From Streptomyces brevispora (GTDB lineage Bacteria > Actinomycetota > Actinomycetes > Streptomycetales > Streptomycetaceae), in the NCBI RefSeq assembly GCF_007829885.1, contig NZ_VIWW01000001.1, positions 1,488,001 through 1,552,000 on the forward strand: a DNA stretch of 64,000 nt. The letters are read 5' to 3'. The notes below the pieces were generated by a model. It saw only the letters and a list, made by a program, of their open reading frames with translations, was not told where the DNA came from and did no database searches. Shown piece by piece: positions 54,974 through 64,000 of this stretch. Every line of letters begins with the position of its first letter. Positions within the stretch are counted from its first letter, which is position 1. Made by a program: the position numbers and the translations under genes.

Positions 54974-55305
54974 CTTGCACTCCCGGGTCGTGGCAGTTGC
55001 GGTCAGTGTGCCCGATTAACGCCCCCGTCCGGGAGGTCCGCGCCGAGGCTGTGCGCATGGAGCTGACCTGCATAAACATGCGCTGCTACCCGAATGGAAA
55101 CACAGCAAACGCATAAGTGACCCAGATCACAGCGAGCCGACTTTCGGCTGGCCGGGGGCGCTTGATACAAATTGGCCCGCGAGCACCGTTGGGGGCAGTT
55201 TCCGGCGAGTGCGTCGACTTCCCCGCATTTCCTTCATTTTCCGCGTTTCCGCCTTACCCCCTCGCTGTCTTCTCCGCCTCCTCTGGCATGTCTTCAGGAA
55301 CGCCC
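54974..55305 (+). promoter_or_regulatory. Divergent intergenic region with a Crp-like site
   Basis: AGTGA-CCCAGA-TCACA at 55116-55131 matches nine of ten bases of TGTGA-n6-TCACA. A TTGATAC-n-TACAAAT-like sequence is near 55162-55178. The stretch 55225-55285 is pyrimidine-rich. No gene is seen; the annotated frames reaching in from either side lack ribosome binding sites here. Confidence 0.45.
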
Positions 55306-56664
55306 ATGTCCTCGCGCCCTCGCGCCGCGTGGCCTCTGGTTGCCGTGTTCACCGCCGGTTACCTCGCCGCCTATCTGCTCCCCACCATCGTGGGAAGGCT
55401 CTCCGCCTATCTGGGCCTCAGTGCGGCCCAGGCCGGTCTGGTCGGCAGCGCTCTGCTGCTGAGTTCGGCGTCCGCCGGGTTCTGCCTGGCGGGCCGGGTC
55501 GAGACATACGGGCCTCAAAGACCCGCGCGGATCGGGCTGGTCCTGGCCGCGCTGGGCTACGGCTGCGCGGCACTGGCCGGTTCCGTACCGCTGGTGGTCA
55601 TGGGCATGATGATCGGCGGCTTCGGCTCCGGTACGGCGACCGCGGTCGCCGCGGCGGGCATCGCGGCCCAGCGCGATCCGCACCGGACCTCGTCCCTGGG
55701 GCTGCTGAGCGTCTCCGCGACCGCGGGCATCCTCTATCTGACGGTCCCCCATCTGGGCGGCGGGCACCGGCTGCCGTTCGCCTCGATCGCCCTGGTCGCG
55801 CTCCTCGCCTGGCCCGCCACCTCACGGCTGGGCGGCTCGGCGCCCGCCGGCCCCTCGGTCCCCGCCTCCGGGCGGCTGCCGCACCGCCGCTCCGGGCTGG
55901 TGCTGGCGGGCGGCATGCTCGTCTGGTCGATGGCGCAGAACGCGCTGTGGGGTGTCAGCAGCCGCATCGGTGCGGTCCAGGTGGGGCTCTCCGAGGTCAC
56001 CATCGGCGCGGTCTTCGCCGCCGCGCTCGGCGCCGGTCTGCTCGGTGTGATGGGCGCCGGGGTGCTGGGCGCGCGGCTCGGGCGTGCGGTGCCGATCGGT
56101 CTCGGCACGGTGATCATCGCGGCGAGCATCGCGCTCAGCTCCTCGGCGAGCGACCTCGGCTCGTTCGCGACCGGCGAGATCATGTGGAACACCTTCTACC
56201 CGGTGGTCCTGTCGTATCTGATCGGACTGGCCGCGTCACTGGACGTACGCGGCCGCTGGGCGGTCCTCGCCGGCTCGGCCTCGTCCGTCGGGGTGGCCTG
56301 CGGGCCGCTGCTGGGCAGCGTGCTGTCCGAGGAGTCCGGCTATCCGGTGATGGGGCTGATCCTGGGTTCCATGACCCTGCTGGTCGCGGTCCCGGTGACG
56401 GCCGTCGCCCTGCACACCGGTGGCCGCCCGCTGGTGCCGGGATCGGTGCGCCGCAGGGGCGGCGCTCCGGCGGCCCTGCTCGCGGTCACCACCGGCGCGG
56501 TGCCGGGCGCGGTGCCGAAGCTGGGCGCGCCCGAGCAGGCCGTCACGGAGATCAGCCTGCCCCTGCTGCGCCGCAGGCGCCTGGTCAGGAGTGCGTTCCG
56601 GACGGCCGGCCCGGCCGGCGGGAGCGGTCAGTCGAACGCGTACGCCTCGACCTCGGACAGGTAG
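55306..56664 (+). CDS. MFS transporter (12-TMS)
   Basis: 452 residues from ATG 55306 (AGGAA upstream). About 12 hydrophobic helices are present: AWPLVAVFTAGYLAAYLLPTIVGRL first, AALLLSSASAGFCLAGRVETYG-like loop 2, and a glycine-rich helix MMIGGFGSGTATAVAAAGIAA. The classical motif A between helices 2 and 3 is weak. Residues after 400 are a cytoplasmic Arg-rich tail (LLRRRRLVRSAFR). Substrate unknown. Its last 37 bases overlap the end of the convergent deaminase gene. Confidence 0.88.
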   Translation: MSSRPRAAWPLVAVFTAGYLAAYLLPTIVGRLSAYLGLSAAQAGLVGSALLLSSASAGFCLAGRVETYGPQRPARIGLVLAALGYGCAALAGSVPLVVMGMMIGGFGSGTATAVAAAGIAAQRDPHRTSSLGLLSVSATAGILYLTVPHLGGGHRLPFASIALVALLAWPATSRLGGSAPAGPSVPASGRLPHRRSGLVLAGGMLVWSMAQNALWGVSSRIGAVQVGLSEVTIGAVFAAALGAGLLGVMGAGVLGARLGRAVPIGLGTVIIAASIALSSSASDLGSFATGEIMWNTFYPVVLSYLIGLAASLDVRGRWAVLAGSASSVGVACGPLLGSVLSEESGYPVMGLILGSMTLLVAVPVTAVALHTGGRPLVPGSVRRRGGAPAALLAVTTGAVPGAVPKLGAPEQAVTEISLPLLRRRRLVRSAFRTAGPAGGSGQSNAYASTSDR

Positions 56665-57620
56665 CGCGCCCGGCGCTCCTCGTCGTGGTCGAGGAAGGCC
56701 GCCTCGAAGGAGTTGCGGGCCAGGGTGCGCAGTTGTTCGCGGTCCAGGCCGAGCGCCTCGTGAACGGCGTGGAAGGTGTCCCCGACGTACCCGCCGAAGT
56801 AGGCGGGGTCGTCGGAGTTCACCGTGCAGAGGAGCCCGGCGTCCATCATGGCCCGCAGCGGGTGCTCCTCCAGGGTGTCGATGGCCCGCAGCCGTACGTT
56901 GGACAGCGGGCAGAGCGTGAGCGGTACCCGGTCGGCGGCCAGCCGCTCCACCAGCTCCGGGTCCTCCATGCAGCGCAGCCCGTGGTCGATGCGTTCCACG
57001 CCGAGTACGTCGAGCGCCTCCCGGATGTACTCGGGCGGCCCCTCCTCGCCCGCGTGCGCGACCTTGCGCAGTCCGAGCGCCTCGGCCGCGGCGTACACCT
57101 CGCTGAACTTGGCGGGCGGGTGGCCGACCTCGGCGGAGTCCAGGCCGACGGCGCTGATCCGGTGCAGATACGGCTTCGCGGCCTCCAGCGTCTCCAGGGC
57201 CGATTCGGCGGACCGGTCGCGCAGGAAGCACAGGATCAGCTGGGTGGAGACGCCGTGCCGCTCCTCGCTGCGCTCCAGTGCCCGGCCGAGTCCCTCGACG
57301 ACCGTGCCGATGGGGACGCCCCGGGCGGTGTGCGCCTGCGGGTCGAAGAAGATCTCGGCGTGCCGCACGCCCTGGGCGGCGGCGCGGGTGAGGTAGGCGT
57401 CGGCGAGATCGGCGAAGTCGTCCTCGGTCCTGAGCACCGCCATCAGCGCGTAGTACAGGTCGAGGAACGTCTGCAGGTCGTCGAAGAGGTAGGCGGTGCG
57501 CAGCGCCTCGGTGTCCGCGTACGGGAGGTGCACGCCGTTGCGCGCGGCGAGCGCGAAGGCCAGCTCGGGCTCGAGGGTTCCTTCGATGTGGAGGTGGAGT
57601 TCCGCTTTGGGGAGATGCAC
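56628..57620 (-). CDS. add: Adenosine/adenine deaminase family hydrolase
   Basis: A 330-residue (beta/alpha)8 metallo-hydrolase. The zinc ligands HLHIEG (LPKAELHLHIEGTLEPEL), KVAHAGEEG with catalytic Glu, ERIDHGLRCMED and the Asp pair in VNSDDPAYFGGYV are all present. The sequence FFDPQAHTARGVPIGTV is typical of the adenine aminohydrolase branch, so adenine may be the substrate rather than adenosine. It works in purine salvage in the cytosol. The family is well defined; the substrate is not. Confidence 0.9.
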   Translation of the reverse strand: MHLPKAELHLHIEGTLEPELAFALAARNGVHLPYADTEALRTAYLFDDLQTFLDLYYALMAVLRTEDDFADLADAYLTRAAAQGVRHAEIFFDPQAHTARGVPIGTVVEGLGRALERSEERHGVSTQLILCFLRDRSAESALETLEAAKPYLHRISAVGLDSAEVGHPPAKFSEVYAAAEALGLRKVAHAGEEGPPEYIREALDVLGVERIDHGLRCMEDPELVERLAADRVPLTLCPLSNVRLRAIDTLEEHPLRAMMDAGLLCTVNSDDPAYFGGYVGDTFHAVHEALGLDREQLRTLARNSFEAAFLDHDEERRARYLSEVEAYAFD

Positions 57621-57647
57621 AGTTTCTCGCTAACGCGTGTGGTGCTG

Positions 57648-58556
57648 TTACTGGTGACGAGTGGGTACCGGGACCCGGATGAGGTCCTGGGCGACGGTCA
57701 GTTCGCCGTCGAACCCGGCGGCCCGGGCCTGGGTCTCGAAGTCCCCGGGGTCCGGGTAACGCTGCGAGAAGTGCGTGAGCACGAGATGCCGTACGCCCGC
57801 TTCCCGCGCCACCCGGGCCGCCTGTCCGGCGGTCAGATGGCCGTGCTCGGTGGCCAGCCGTTCGTCCTCGTCGAGGAAGGTCGACTCGATGACCAGCATG
57901 TCGCATCCCTCGGCGAGCGCGTACACGCCGTCGCAGAGCCTGGTGTCCATGATGAACGCGAACCGCTGGCCGCGCCTGGGCTCGGAGACGTCGTCCAGTG
58001 TGACATCGCCGATGGCGCCCTCGCGTTGGATCCTGCCGACGTCGGGTCCCGCGATGGAGTGTTCGGCGAGCCTGGCGGGCAGCATGCGGCGCCTGTCGGG
58101 TTCGACGAGGCGGTAGCCGTACGACTCGACGGGGTGCGAGAGCCTGTGGGCGCTGAGCGTGTAGGCGTCCGTGATGGCCAGCGGTCCGTCGGCGGCGACC
58201 GGGGTCTCGGTCAGCTCGACGGACTCGCGGTAGGCGGTCGCGTACCGCAGCCGGTCGAAGAAGTGCTGTCCGCTCGCCGGGTAGTGCGCGGTGACGGGGT
58301 GCGGGACCTGGTCGAGGTTGATCCGCTGGATCACCCCGGCCAGGCCGAGGGAGTGGTCGCCGTGGAAGTGCGTGACGCAGATCCGGTTGATGTCGTGCGC
58401 GGCGACGCCGGCCCGCAGCATCTGGCGCTGGGTGCCCTCGCCGGGGTCGAAGAGGATGCCCTCGCCGTCCCAGCGCAGCAGGTAGCCGTTGTGGTTGCGG
58501 TGCCGGGTCGGGACCTGGCTTGCGGTGCCCAGGACGACGAGTTCACGTGACGACAC
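57648..58556 (-). CDS. rnz: Ribonuclease Z
   Basis: A metallo-beta-lactamase-fold tRNA 3' endonuclease. It has 302 residues, the usual short form. The zinc motif is [13 protein letters not shown] (His63, His65, Asp67, His68). Other ligands are [10 protein letters not shown] (Asp) and [10 protein letters not shown] (His). [15 protein letters not shown] follows the motif region, as in known enzymes. It lies 27 bases upstream of the deaminase gene on the same strand and probably shares its transcript. Confidence 0.95.
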   Translation of the reverse strand: MSSRELVVLGTASQVPTRHRNHNGYLLRWDGEGILFDPGEGTQRQMLRAGVAAHDINRICVTHFHGDHSLGLAGVIQRINLDQVPHPVTAHYPASGQHFFDRLRYATAYRESVELTETPVAADGPLAITDAYTLSAHRLSHPVESYGYRLVEPDRRRMLPARLAEHSIAGPDVGRIQREGAIGDVTLDDVSEPRRGQRFAFIMDTRLCDGVYALAEGCDMLVIESTFLDEDERLATEHGHLTAGQAARVAREAGVRHLVLTHFSQRYPDPGDFETQARAAGFDGELTVAQDLIRVPVPTRHQ

Positions 58557-58574
58557 GGGGTGCGGCTGCCGCGT

Positions 58575-58934
58575 CTAGCCGGGCGGCCACTGGAGGCCGC
58601 GGCCGCCCAGGACGTGCGCGTGTGCGTGGAAGACGGTCTGCCCGGCCCCGGAGCCGGTGTTGAAGACGACCCGGTAGCCGGTGTCGGTGATCTTCTCGTC
58701 GGCGGCGACGTTCGCGGTCTCGCGCAGGATGTCGGCGAGGATCTGCGGTTCGGCGGCGGCGAGGGACGCGGCGTCCGGGTGGTGGCGGCGGGGGATGACG
58801 AGCACGTGGGTGGGGGCCTGGGGGTTGATGTCGCGGAAGGCGACGGTGGTGTCGGTCTCCCGGATGATGGTGGCCGGGATGTCACCCGAGACGATCTTGC
58901 AGAACAGGCAGTCGGGCTGCGGTTCTCCTGCCAT
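58575..58934 (-). CDS. HIT-family nucleotide hydrolase (HINT-like)
   Basis: 119 residues. The histidine triad VFHAHAHVLGG has His103, His105 and His107. The N-terminal CLFCKIVSGDIPA is the HINT start, with a Cys pair, and HVLVIPRRHH follows. It hydrolyses phosphoramidates such as AMP-lysine. It is 18 bases upstream of the RNase Z gene on the same strand. Confidence 0.95.
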   Translation of the reverse strand: MAGEPQPDCLFCKIVSGDIPATIIRETDTTVAFRDINPQAPTHVLVIPRRHHPDAASLAAAEPQILADILRETANVAADEKITDTGYRVVFNTGSGAGQTVFHAHAHVLGGRGLQWPPG

Positions 58935-59012
58935 GGGGTGCTCCTCAGTCTCGGTGATCCGTTACGGGGCAGCCTAGCCTGGCCTGCTCCCGGCCTCACC
59001 GGGGTTCGCGGC

Positions 59013-59048
59013 GCGGGGTCCGGGCCGGGGTTGCGGCCCGGACCCCGC
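59013..59048 (-). terminator. Tricorn gene terminator
   Basis: Perfect 14-bp arms (59013-59026 with 59035-59048) and an eight-base loop begin five bases after the stop. Confidence 0.8.
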
Positions 59049-59053
59049 GGGGG

Positions 59054-62000
59054 TCACTCCGGCAGTGGCGGTGCCGTCTTCGCCGGGGTCCGGGTCAGTG
59101 ACTCCAGGGCGATCCGGATCGCCTCGTCCAGCTGCGGGTCCCGGCCCGCCGCACGGTCCTGCGGCGTCATGACGACCTCGACGTCCGGATCGACGCCGTG
59201 GTTCTCGACGCCCCAGCCGTACCCCTCCAGCCAGAACGCGTACTTCGGCTGGGTGACCAGTGTGCCGTCCACCAGCCGGTACCGGCTGTCGATGCCCACC
59301 ACACCGCCCCAGGTGCGGGTGCCGACCACCGGGCCGATGCCCAGCGCCTTGATCGCCGCGTTCACGATGTCGCCGTCCGAACCGGAGAACTCGTCCGCCA
59401 CGGCGACGACCGGACCGCGCGGCGCGTCGGCCGGGTAGCTGAGGGGCCGCATGCCGCGGGGCAGGTCCCAGCCGACGATGCGGCGGGCCAGCTTCTCCAC
59501 GATCAGCTGCGAGGTGTGGCCGCCGCGGTTCTCCCGTACGTCCACCACCAGCCCCTCGCGGGCGACCTCGGTGCGCAGATCGCGGTGGATCTGGGCCCAG
59601 CCCGGGCCGGCCATGTCGGGGACGTGGACGTAGCCGAGGCGTCCGCCGGAGTGCTCGTGGACGTGACGGCGCCGGTCGGCGACCCACGCGTGGTAGCGCA
59701 GCGCCTCCTCGTCCGCGATCGGTACGACGACGACATGGCGCGGGTCGCCGCCGTCGGCCGGTGACACGGTCAGCTCGACCGGGTGGCCGGCCGAGCCGGT
59801 GAGCAGCGGTCCGGGGCCGGTGACGCGGTCGACGGGGTGGCCGTCGACGGCCAGGATCGCGTCTCCCGCACGGACGGCGACGCCCGGTGCGGTGAGCGGC
59901 GCGCGGGCCGCGGGGTCGGAGGTCTCGGACGGCAGGATGCGGTCGATGCGCCAGCTCCCGTCGTCCGCACGGGAGATGTCGGCACCGAGCAGCCCCTGCC
60001 GGGCCGAGTCGTCGCGCCAGCCGCCGGACGGGGTCACATAGGCGTGCGAGGTGCCGAGTTCGCCCTGCACCTCCCACAGCAGGTCCATGAGGTCGTCATG
60101 GGTGGCGACGAGCTCCAGCACCGGCCGGTAGCGGTCCAGGACGCCGGTCCAGTCGACGCCGCCCATGTCGGGGCGCCAGAAGTTGTCCCGCATGACGCGG
60201 CCGGCCTCGTCGTACATCTGCCGCCATTCGGCGGCCGGGTCCAGGGTGCGGCGGATCCGGGAGAGGTCGACGGTGATACTGCCGTCGCCGTCGTGGTCGT
60301 CGTCGGATCCGCCCGGTACACGGCTGTCGGACGGTACGACGCGCAGCGTGCCGTGACTGTGCAGCACCAGCCGCTTGCCGTCGCCGCTGACCGCGAACCA
60401 GCCGATGTCGGAGGCGAGTTCCTCGCAGCGCAGCTTCTCCAGGTCGTACCGCTCCAGCACGGTCTCGGGGCGGCGGGCGGCGGGCGTGGCCGCGCTCGTG
60501 CCGAGGACTCCGGTGACCGGGTGGCGCAGCCAGAGCAGCCCGTCCTTCGCGGCCCGGAGCGAGGAGTAGCTGGCGGCCTCGACGGGCAGCGGCACGATCC
60601 GGTCGGCGAGGCCGTCCAGATCGATGCGGGTGACGGGGAGCGCGGTCGGGTTGTCCTCGCCCTCGCCGCTCTTCTCCCGCTCGGTGGGGCGGCCGTGGAG
60701 CTGTGGCCCGAACGGTGAGGGGGTGGTCGCGGCGAGCGTCAGCAGGTGCGGCCGGCAGACGCCGATGAAGGCCAGGTCGAAGACGTGCGAGTTGTAGACC
60801 GGGTCGAAGGCCCGCTCGGAGAGGAAGGCCAGGTGCTTTCCGTCGGCGGTGAAGGCGGGTGCGTAGTCCCGGAACCGCAACGGGGTTGCTTCGGAGACCG
60901 CCAGGTCGGCGAGGTGGGCGAGCTTGAGCTGACTCAGCGGCTCGGGGCCGGGGTGCGACCAGGCGAGCCAGGAGGAGTCGGGTGAGAAGACGAGGCCGGA
61001 GGCGTCGCCGTGCTCGCTGCGGTCCACCTCGTGGACCTCGCCGCTCTCCCGTTCGACGATCAGCACCCGCCCGTCGTGGGCGGCGACGGCGAACCGGCTG
61101 CCGTCGGGGGCGGGGGCCAGGTCGAGGACCCGGCCGATCCGGCCCGCGGCGAGGCGGCGCGGTACGGCGCCGGGCGAGGTGCCGGTGGCGGGTGCGCACT
61201 CCAGCGCGTCGTCGCCCTCGGCGTCGGTGACCCAGACGACGTACTGGTCGCCGTCGGCCTGGAAGGTGCGGGGCAGCCTGGCCCGTACGCCGGGTTCGAC
61301 GGCGAGGGCGCGGGCCGGGCCCTCGCGGTGGGTGACCCAGTGGAGGGCGCCCCGGGACCCGACCGCGCTGCCGCGGCCGGTGCGGTCCGGGGACGCGGCG
61401 CTCAGGTGGCTGCCGGCGTGCACGGGGTGCGGCTGGAGGTCGGCGCGCTGACCGCCGAGCCGGATGTCGAGGCGGCGCGGCTCGTCGCCCTCCAGGCCGT
61501 CGAGGAGCCAGAGCTCTCCGGCGGAGGCGTAGACGACCCGGGTGCCGTCGGTGGTGGCGTGCCGGGCGTAGAAGCCCTCGATGCCGGTGTGCCGGCGCAG
61601 GCCGGTGCCGTCGGGGAGGGAGGAGTAGAGCGCGCCGACGCCTTCGTGGTCGGAGAGGAAGGCGATGCGCTCGCCCACCCACATCGGACACTCGATGTTG
61701 CCGTCGAGCTCCTGATGGACCCGTACGAACTCGACCGGGGCCCCGGCGCCGGGCGTCTCTGCGGCGGGCGTCTCTGCGGCGGTTGTCTCTGCTTCGGCGA
61801 TCCAGAGCTTGCCCGCCGTGCCGCCCCGGTAGCGCTTCCACTTGGCGGCCTCGCGCCCCATGGTCGCCGAGAGCAGCAGGACCCGTCCGCCGGGCCCGTA
61901 CGCGAGGGATCCGACCGGTCCGTACGGCAGGGTCCGCGCGGGGCCTCCGTCGACCGGTACGGCCCGGGCCCAGGTCCGGCGCAGTGAGACCTGGCCCTGG

Positions 62001-62326
62001 GTGCTGATGACCAGCACATCGCCCTCGGGGGTCCAGCCGTGCACGGCGGTCCGCGCGTCGCCCCAGTAGGTCAGCCGCTCGGAGGGGCCACCGTCGACGG
62101 GGGCCAGATGGGCCTCGGGCGCCCCGTCCCGGGTGGACGTCCAGGCGACGAGGGAGCCGTCGGGAGATATCCGCGGCTGGGTGACGGGTCGGTTGTCTGC
62201 GCTGACACGCCAGGCTCGGCCGCCGTCGAGCGGCGCCAGCCAGACATCGTCCTCGGCGGTGAAGGCGATCAGGTCGCCCTGGACATGGGGATACCGGAGG
62301 TAGGAAGGCTGCGTCACATGGATCAC
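59054..62326 (-). CDS. tri: Tricorn protease
   Basis: A 1090-residue self-compartmentalising serine protease that degrades oligopeptides in a hexameric complex. The N-terminal half is two beta-propellers (YPHVQGDLIAFTAEDDVWLAPLDGGRAWRVS; SPDSSWLAWSHPGPEPLSQLKL). A core domain contains the catalytic Ser-His of GTSHAYVTPSGGW, then a PDZ domain, then EFSGSDGDIVNAA with nucleophile Ser983 and Glu1041 in GVENHGVDPD. GTG 62326 is the start; GTG 62317 is possible. S. coelicolor has an orthologue in the same place, from memory. Confidence 0.95.
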   Translation of the reverse strand: MIHVTQPSYLRYPHVQGDLIAFTAEDDVWLAPLDGGRAWRVSADNRPVTQPRISPDGSLVAWTSTRDGAPEAHLAPVDGGPSERLTYWGDARTAVHGWTPEGDVLVISTQGQVSLRRTWARAVPVDGGPARTLPYGPVGSLAYGPGGRVLLLSATMGREAAKWKRYRGGTAGKLWIAEAETTAAETPAAETPGAGAPVEFVRVHQELDGNIECPMWVGERIAFLSDHEGVGALYSSLPDGTGLRRHTGIEGFYARHATTDGTRVVYASAGELWLLDGLEGDEPRRLDIRLGGQRADLQPHPVHAGSHLSAASPDRTGRGSAVGSRGALHWVTHREGPARALAVEPGVRARLPRTFQADGDQYVVWVTDAEGDDALECAPATGTSPGAVPRRLAAGRIGRVLDLAPAPDGSRFAVAAHDGRVLIVERESGEVHEVDRSEHGDASGLVFSPDSSWLAWSHPGPEPLSQLKLAHLADLAVSEATPLRFRDYAPAFTADGKHLAFLSERAFDPVYNSHVFDLAFIGVCRPHLLTLAATTPSPFGPQLHGRPTEREKSGEGEDNPTALPVTRIDLDGLADRIVPLPVEAASYSSLRAAKDGLLWLRHPVTGVLGTSAATPAARRPETVLERYDLEKLRCEELASDIGWFAVSGDGKRLVLHSHGTLRVVPSDSRVPGGSDDDHDGDGSITVDLSRIRRTLDPAAEWRQMYDEAGRVMRDNFWRPDMGGVDWTGVLDRYRPVLELVATHDDLMDLLWEVQGELGTSHAYVTPSGGWRDDSARQGLLGADISRADDGSWRIDRILPSETSDPAARAPLTAPGVAVRAGDAILAVDGHPVDRVTGPGPLLTGSAGHPVELTVSPADGGDPRHVVVVPIADEEALRYHAWVADRRRHVHEHSGGRLGYVHVPDMAGPGWAQIHRDLRTEVAREGLVVDVRENRGGHTSQLIVEKLARRIVGWDLPRGMRPLSYPADAPRGPVVAVADEFSGSDGDIVNAAIKALGIGPVVGTRTWGGVVGIDSRYRLVDGTLVTQPKYAFWLEGYGWGVENHGVDPDVEVVMTPQDRAAGRDPQLDEAIRIALESLTRTPAKTAPPLPE

Positions 62327-62392
62327 CCTAGGCCGCGGCCCGGTACGGAGAGGCGGAGTTGGCCGGAGTCCGCCGTACGTCCGGCAGCGCGC

Positions 62393-62938
62393 TCACTTGC
62401 CCTGGGGGTACGCGGTCACCGTGACGGTGACCGTCGCCGTCGGCCGGACCCCTTCCCCGCTGCCGCCCGCCGGGGGCCGGGACGGCACGGATGGCGACGG
62501 CGCGGCGTCGCAGTTGCCGAGCATCGTGGCCCGGAAAACGGTCTTCCCGCCCGCCTTCGCGGTCATGTCACCGCTGACGCACCGGCCTTCGACCTCCCGG
62601 TCGACCATGCCGTTGAGGCTGATGTCCTGGCCGTCCTTGGTGCGGCCGTTGCAGTCGACGTCGGCGACCCGGCTGGTGACGGCGGTGGACGAGCCGGCCC
62701 GGGCGGCGGCGCTCGCGCCCCCGCCGGTCCGGGCCGTACAGCTCAGCCACTGCACGTCCACCCCTTCGTGCTCCAGCGCGCGGGTGCCGGTCCGGTCGGT
62801 GGTCACGGCGATGGACGCCGAGTTCAGACCGCCGACCGGATCGCAGGCCGCCAGGCCGGCGACGACCGCGCCCGCGAGGCAGATCACGGCTGGAAAACGA
62901 CGGAACCTTCGATTGCGCCATGCCCTTGATGTCCCCAT
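62393..62938 (-). CDS. Small putative lipoprotein
   Basis: 181 residues from ATG 62938. A very basic N-region (RAWRNRRFRRF) precedes a lipoprotein signal with lipobox LAAC (Cys32). The mature part has four further Cys that could form two disulphides (WLSCTART, VDCNGRTKDG, GRCVSGDM, GNCDAAP), and ends in a Pro/Thr/Val-rich segment. I do not recognise the family. It is probably anchored at the outer face of the membrane. The upstream extension of the frame is not coding. Confidence 0.75.
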   Translation of the reverse strand: MGTSRAWRNRRFRRFPAVICLAGAVVAGLAACDPVGGLNSASIAVTTDRTGTRALEHEGVDVQWLSCTARTGGGASAAARAGSSTAVTSRVADVDCNGRTKDGQDISLNGMVDREVEGRCVSGDMTAKAGGKTVFRATMLGNCDAAPSPSVPSRPPAGGSGEGVRPTATVTVTVTAYPQGK

Positions 62939-63020
62939 ACGGGCAGCTTCCCACCGCTCCTGACGGTGCGGTAGACCGATTGCGGCCAGAACCGGCCAGA
63001 ATTCCGGGAAACGGCGGAAT

Positions 63021-63764
63021 TCATGACCAGCGGCCGGTGCGGCCCAGCAGCAGGGCCGTTGCCGCCGTACCCGCCGTCGAGGTGCGCAGGACGGTCGGTC
63101 CGAGCCGGCAGGTGCGGGCACCCGCGGCGGTGAACACGGCCAGCTCATCGGGCGAGACACCGCCCTCCGGGCCGACGACCAGCACGATCTCACCCGTCCG
63201 GGGCAGGGCGACGGTGGCCAGCGGCTCGCTGTCGTACCCGCGGTCCTCGTGCAGTACGGCCGCGAAGTCGGCCGTGGCCAGAAACGGGGCGACCTGTTTG
63301 GTCGTCATCGCGTCCGCCACCTCCGGGAACCGCACCCGGCGCGACTGCTTGCCGGCCTCGCGGGCCGTGCCGCGCCATTTCGCCAGGGCCTTGAGACCCC
63401 GGTCGCCCTTCCACTGGGTGATGCAGCGCCCGGCCTGCCACGGCACGATCGCGTCGACGCCGGTCTCCGTCATCGTCTCGACGGCGAGCTCGCCGCGCTC
63501 CCCCTTGGGCAGGGCCTGGACGACGGTGATACGGGTGGCGGGCCGGGGCTCCTCGCGGACGGACTCCAGGGTGAGCACCAGTCGGTCCTTGCCCTCGGCT
63601 GCCGTCACGACGCCCTGCGTCCAGCGGCCCCGGCCGTCCGTCAGGACGACGTCCTCACCGGCGCGCAGGCGTTTCACCGAGACGGCGTGCCGTCCCTCCG
63701 GCCCCTCCAGGACGAACCCGGGCCCATCGGGCATCTGATCGACGACGAAGACGGGTGCCGTCAC
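63021..63764 (-). CDS. rsmE: 16S rRNA (uracil1498-N3)-methyltransferase
   Basis: A 247-residue SPOUT-fold methyltransferase, from GTG 63764 with AAGGAG six bases upstream. The N-terminal PUA-like part contains GPEGRHAVSVKRLRAGEDV. The knotted SAM-binding part has ITVVQALPKGERGELAVETMTETGVDAIVPWQAGRC, IVLVVGPEGGVSPDEL and LGPTVLRTSTA. The start overlaps the stop of the upstream gene (GTGA), so translation is coupled. Confidence 0.95.
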   Translation of the reverse strand: MTAPVFVVDQMPDGPGFVLEGPEGRHAVSVKRLRAGEDVVLTDGRGRWTQGVVTAAEGKDRLVLTLESVREEPRPATRITVVQALPKGERGELAVETMTETGVDAIVPWQAGRCITQWKGDRGLKALAKWRGTAREAGKQSRRVRFPEVADAMTTKQVAPFLATADFAAVLHEDRGYDSEPLATVALPRTGEIVLVVGPEGGVSPDELAVFTAAGARTCRLGPTVLRTSTAGTAATALLLGRTGRWS

Positions 63765-64000
63765 TGCGTGCTCCTTGCGCTCAGTGCCGCACGTGCGGCG
63801 TCCAGTTCCTCGGCGAGCAGCCCGACCAGCCGGCCGGCCGGCAGCTCGCGTGCCATCCGGTGCCCCTGGCCCGCCCACAGTGCCATGCCCTGCGCGTCCC
63901 CGGCCTTGGCCGCCGCCTTGCGCAGCGGCGTGGTCAGCTGATGGAGCTGCGGGTAGGCGGCGGGGGCGTACGGTCCGTGCTCGCGTACGAAGCGGTTGAC
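63761..64000 (-). CDS. Nitronate monooxygenase-like protein, C-terminal end (5' end outside window)
   Basis: The frame enters from the right edge and gives 79 residues: VNRFVREHGPYAPAAYPQL, LTTPLRKAAAKAGDAQGMALWAGQGHRMARELPAGRLV, ending ARAALSARSTQ. The AGDAQGMALWAGQGH part is the characteristic end of the FMN-dependent nitronate monooxygenase/2-nitropropane dioxygenase family. The stop overlaps the rsmE start. Confidence 0.82.
   Translation of the reverse strand, partial: VNRFVREHGPYAPAAYPQLHQLTTPLRKAAAKAGDAQGMALWAGQGHRMARELPAGRLVGLLAEELDAARAALSARSTQ

Noticed and set aside
55209..58550. 1113-residue open frame on the plus strand across the MFS, deaminase and RNase Z genes
   Set aside because: It shadows three genes with clear motifs; the protein is Arg/Gly/Pro-rich without conserved blocks.

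Overview
The window is high-GC actinobacterial chromosome, almost certainly Streptomyces. Third codon positions are G/C-rich, GTG starts and GGAGG-type ribosome binding sites are common, and several genes look leaderless. The gene order matches, from memory, the conserved core of the S. coelicolor chromosome (hrdA-dnaG, a SoxR-type FMN reductase, nirBD, ppdK, dusB, glyS, znuACB-zur, uppS, recO, leuA, era, phoH, tricorn protease). I see no biosynthetic gene cluster, prophage, integrase, transposase, CRISPR array, rRNA or tRNA.

Layout. 1-10.6 kb: a heterodimeric ABC exporter pair; hrdA-like sigma factor; dnaG; a ferredoxin-reductase-like flavoprotein; dgt; a broken cbiX-like chelatase gene; a HAD phosphatase whose end is a 15-bp minisatellite. 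10.6-17.5 kb: a SanA-like protein, cutA, an FMN reductase with a SoxR box, an aminotransferase, a DUF5990-like protein, a repeat-rich surface protein with its class F sortase, and a TauE permease. 17.5-19.8 kb: nitrite reductase nirB and nirD, both disrupted. 19.9-32.8 kb: SDR, VOC protein, winged-helix regulator, ppdK, dusB, an MFS exporter, a frameshifted small gene, a DUF6243 protein, an aldo/keto reductase with a TetR regulator, and a small CxxC/HxH protein. 32.8-41.1 kb: glyS, the zinc uptake operon znuACB with zur, uppS, recO, a hypothetical protein and a TerB-like protein. 41.3-45 kb: leuA with a leucine leader peptide, then a protealysin-like M4 protease followed by an emfourin-type inhibitor, then a MITE-like element. 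45-55 kb: the era / WxL-DUF916 / cytidine deaminase-like / MmcQ / CNNM / ybeY / phoH / PfkB cluster. 55.3-64 kb: MFS protein, adenosine/adenine deaminase, RNase Z, HIT protein, tricorn protease, a lipoprotein, rsmE and a partial nitronate monooxygenase.

Regulation and function. Zinc homeostasis is self-contained: two Zur-box matches overlap the znuA promoter and zur follows znuB. Redox response appears as a SoxR box inside the FMN-reductase promoter. Leucine synthesis has a 15-codon leader with four consecutive Leu codons. Nitrite assimilation (nirB, nirD and a siroheme-type chelatase) is broken in all three genes. Most breaks are single-base changes in short G or C runs, so sequencing error must be excluded before decay is claimed. 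Short tandem repeats (10-54 bp units) recur at gene ends and between genes across the first 33 kb.
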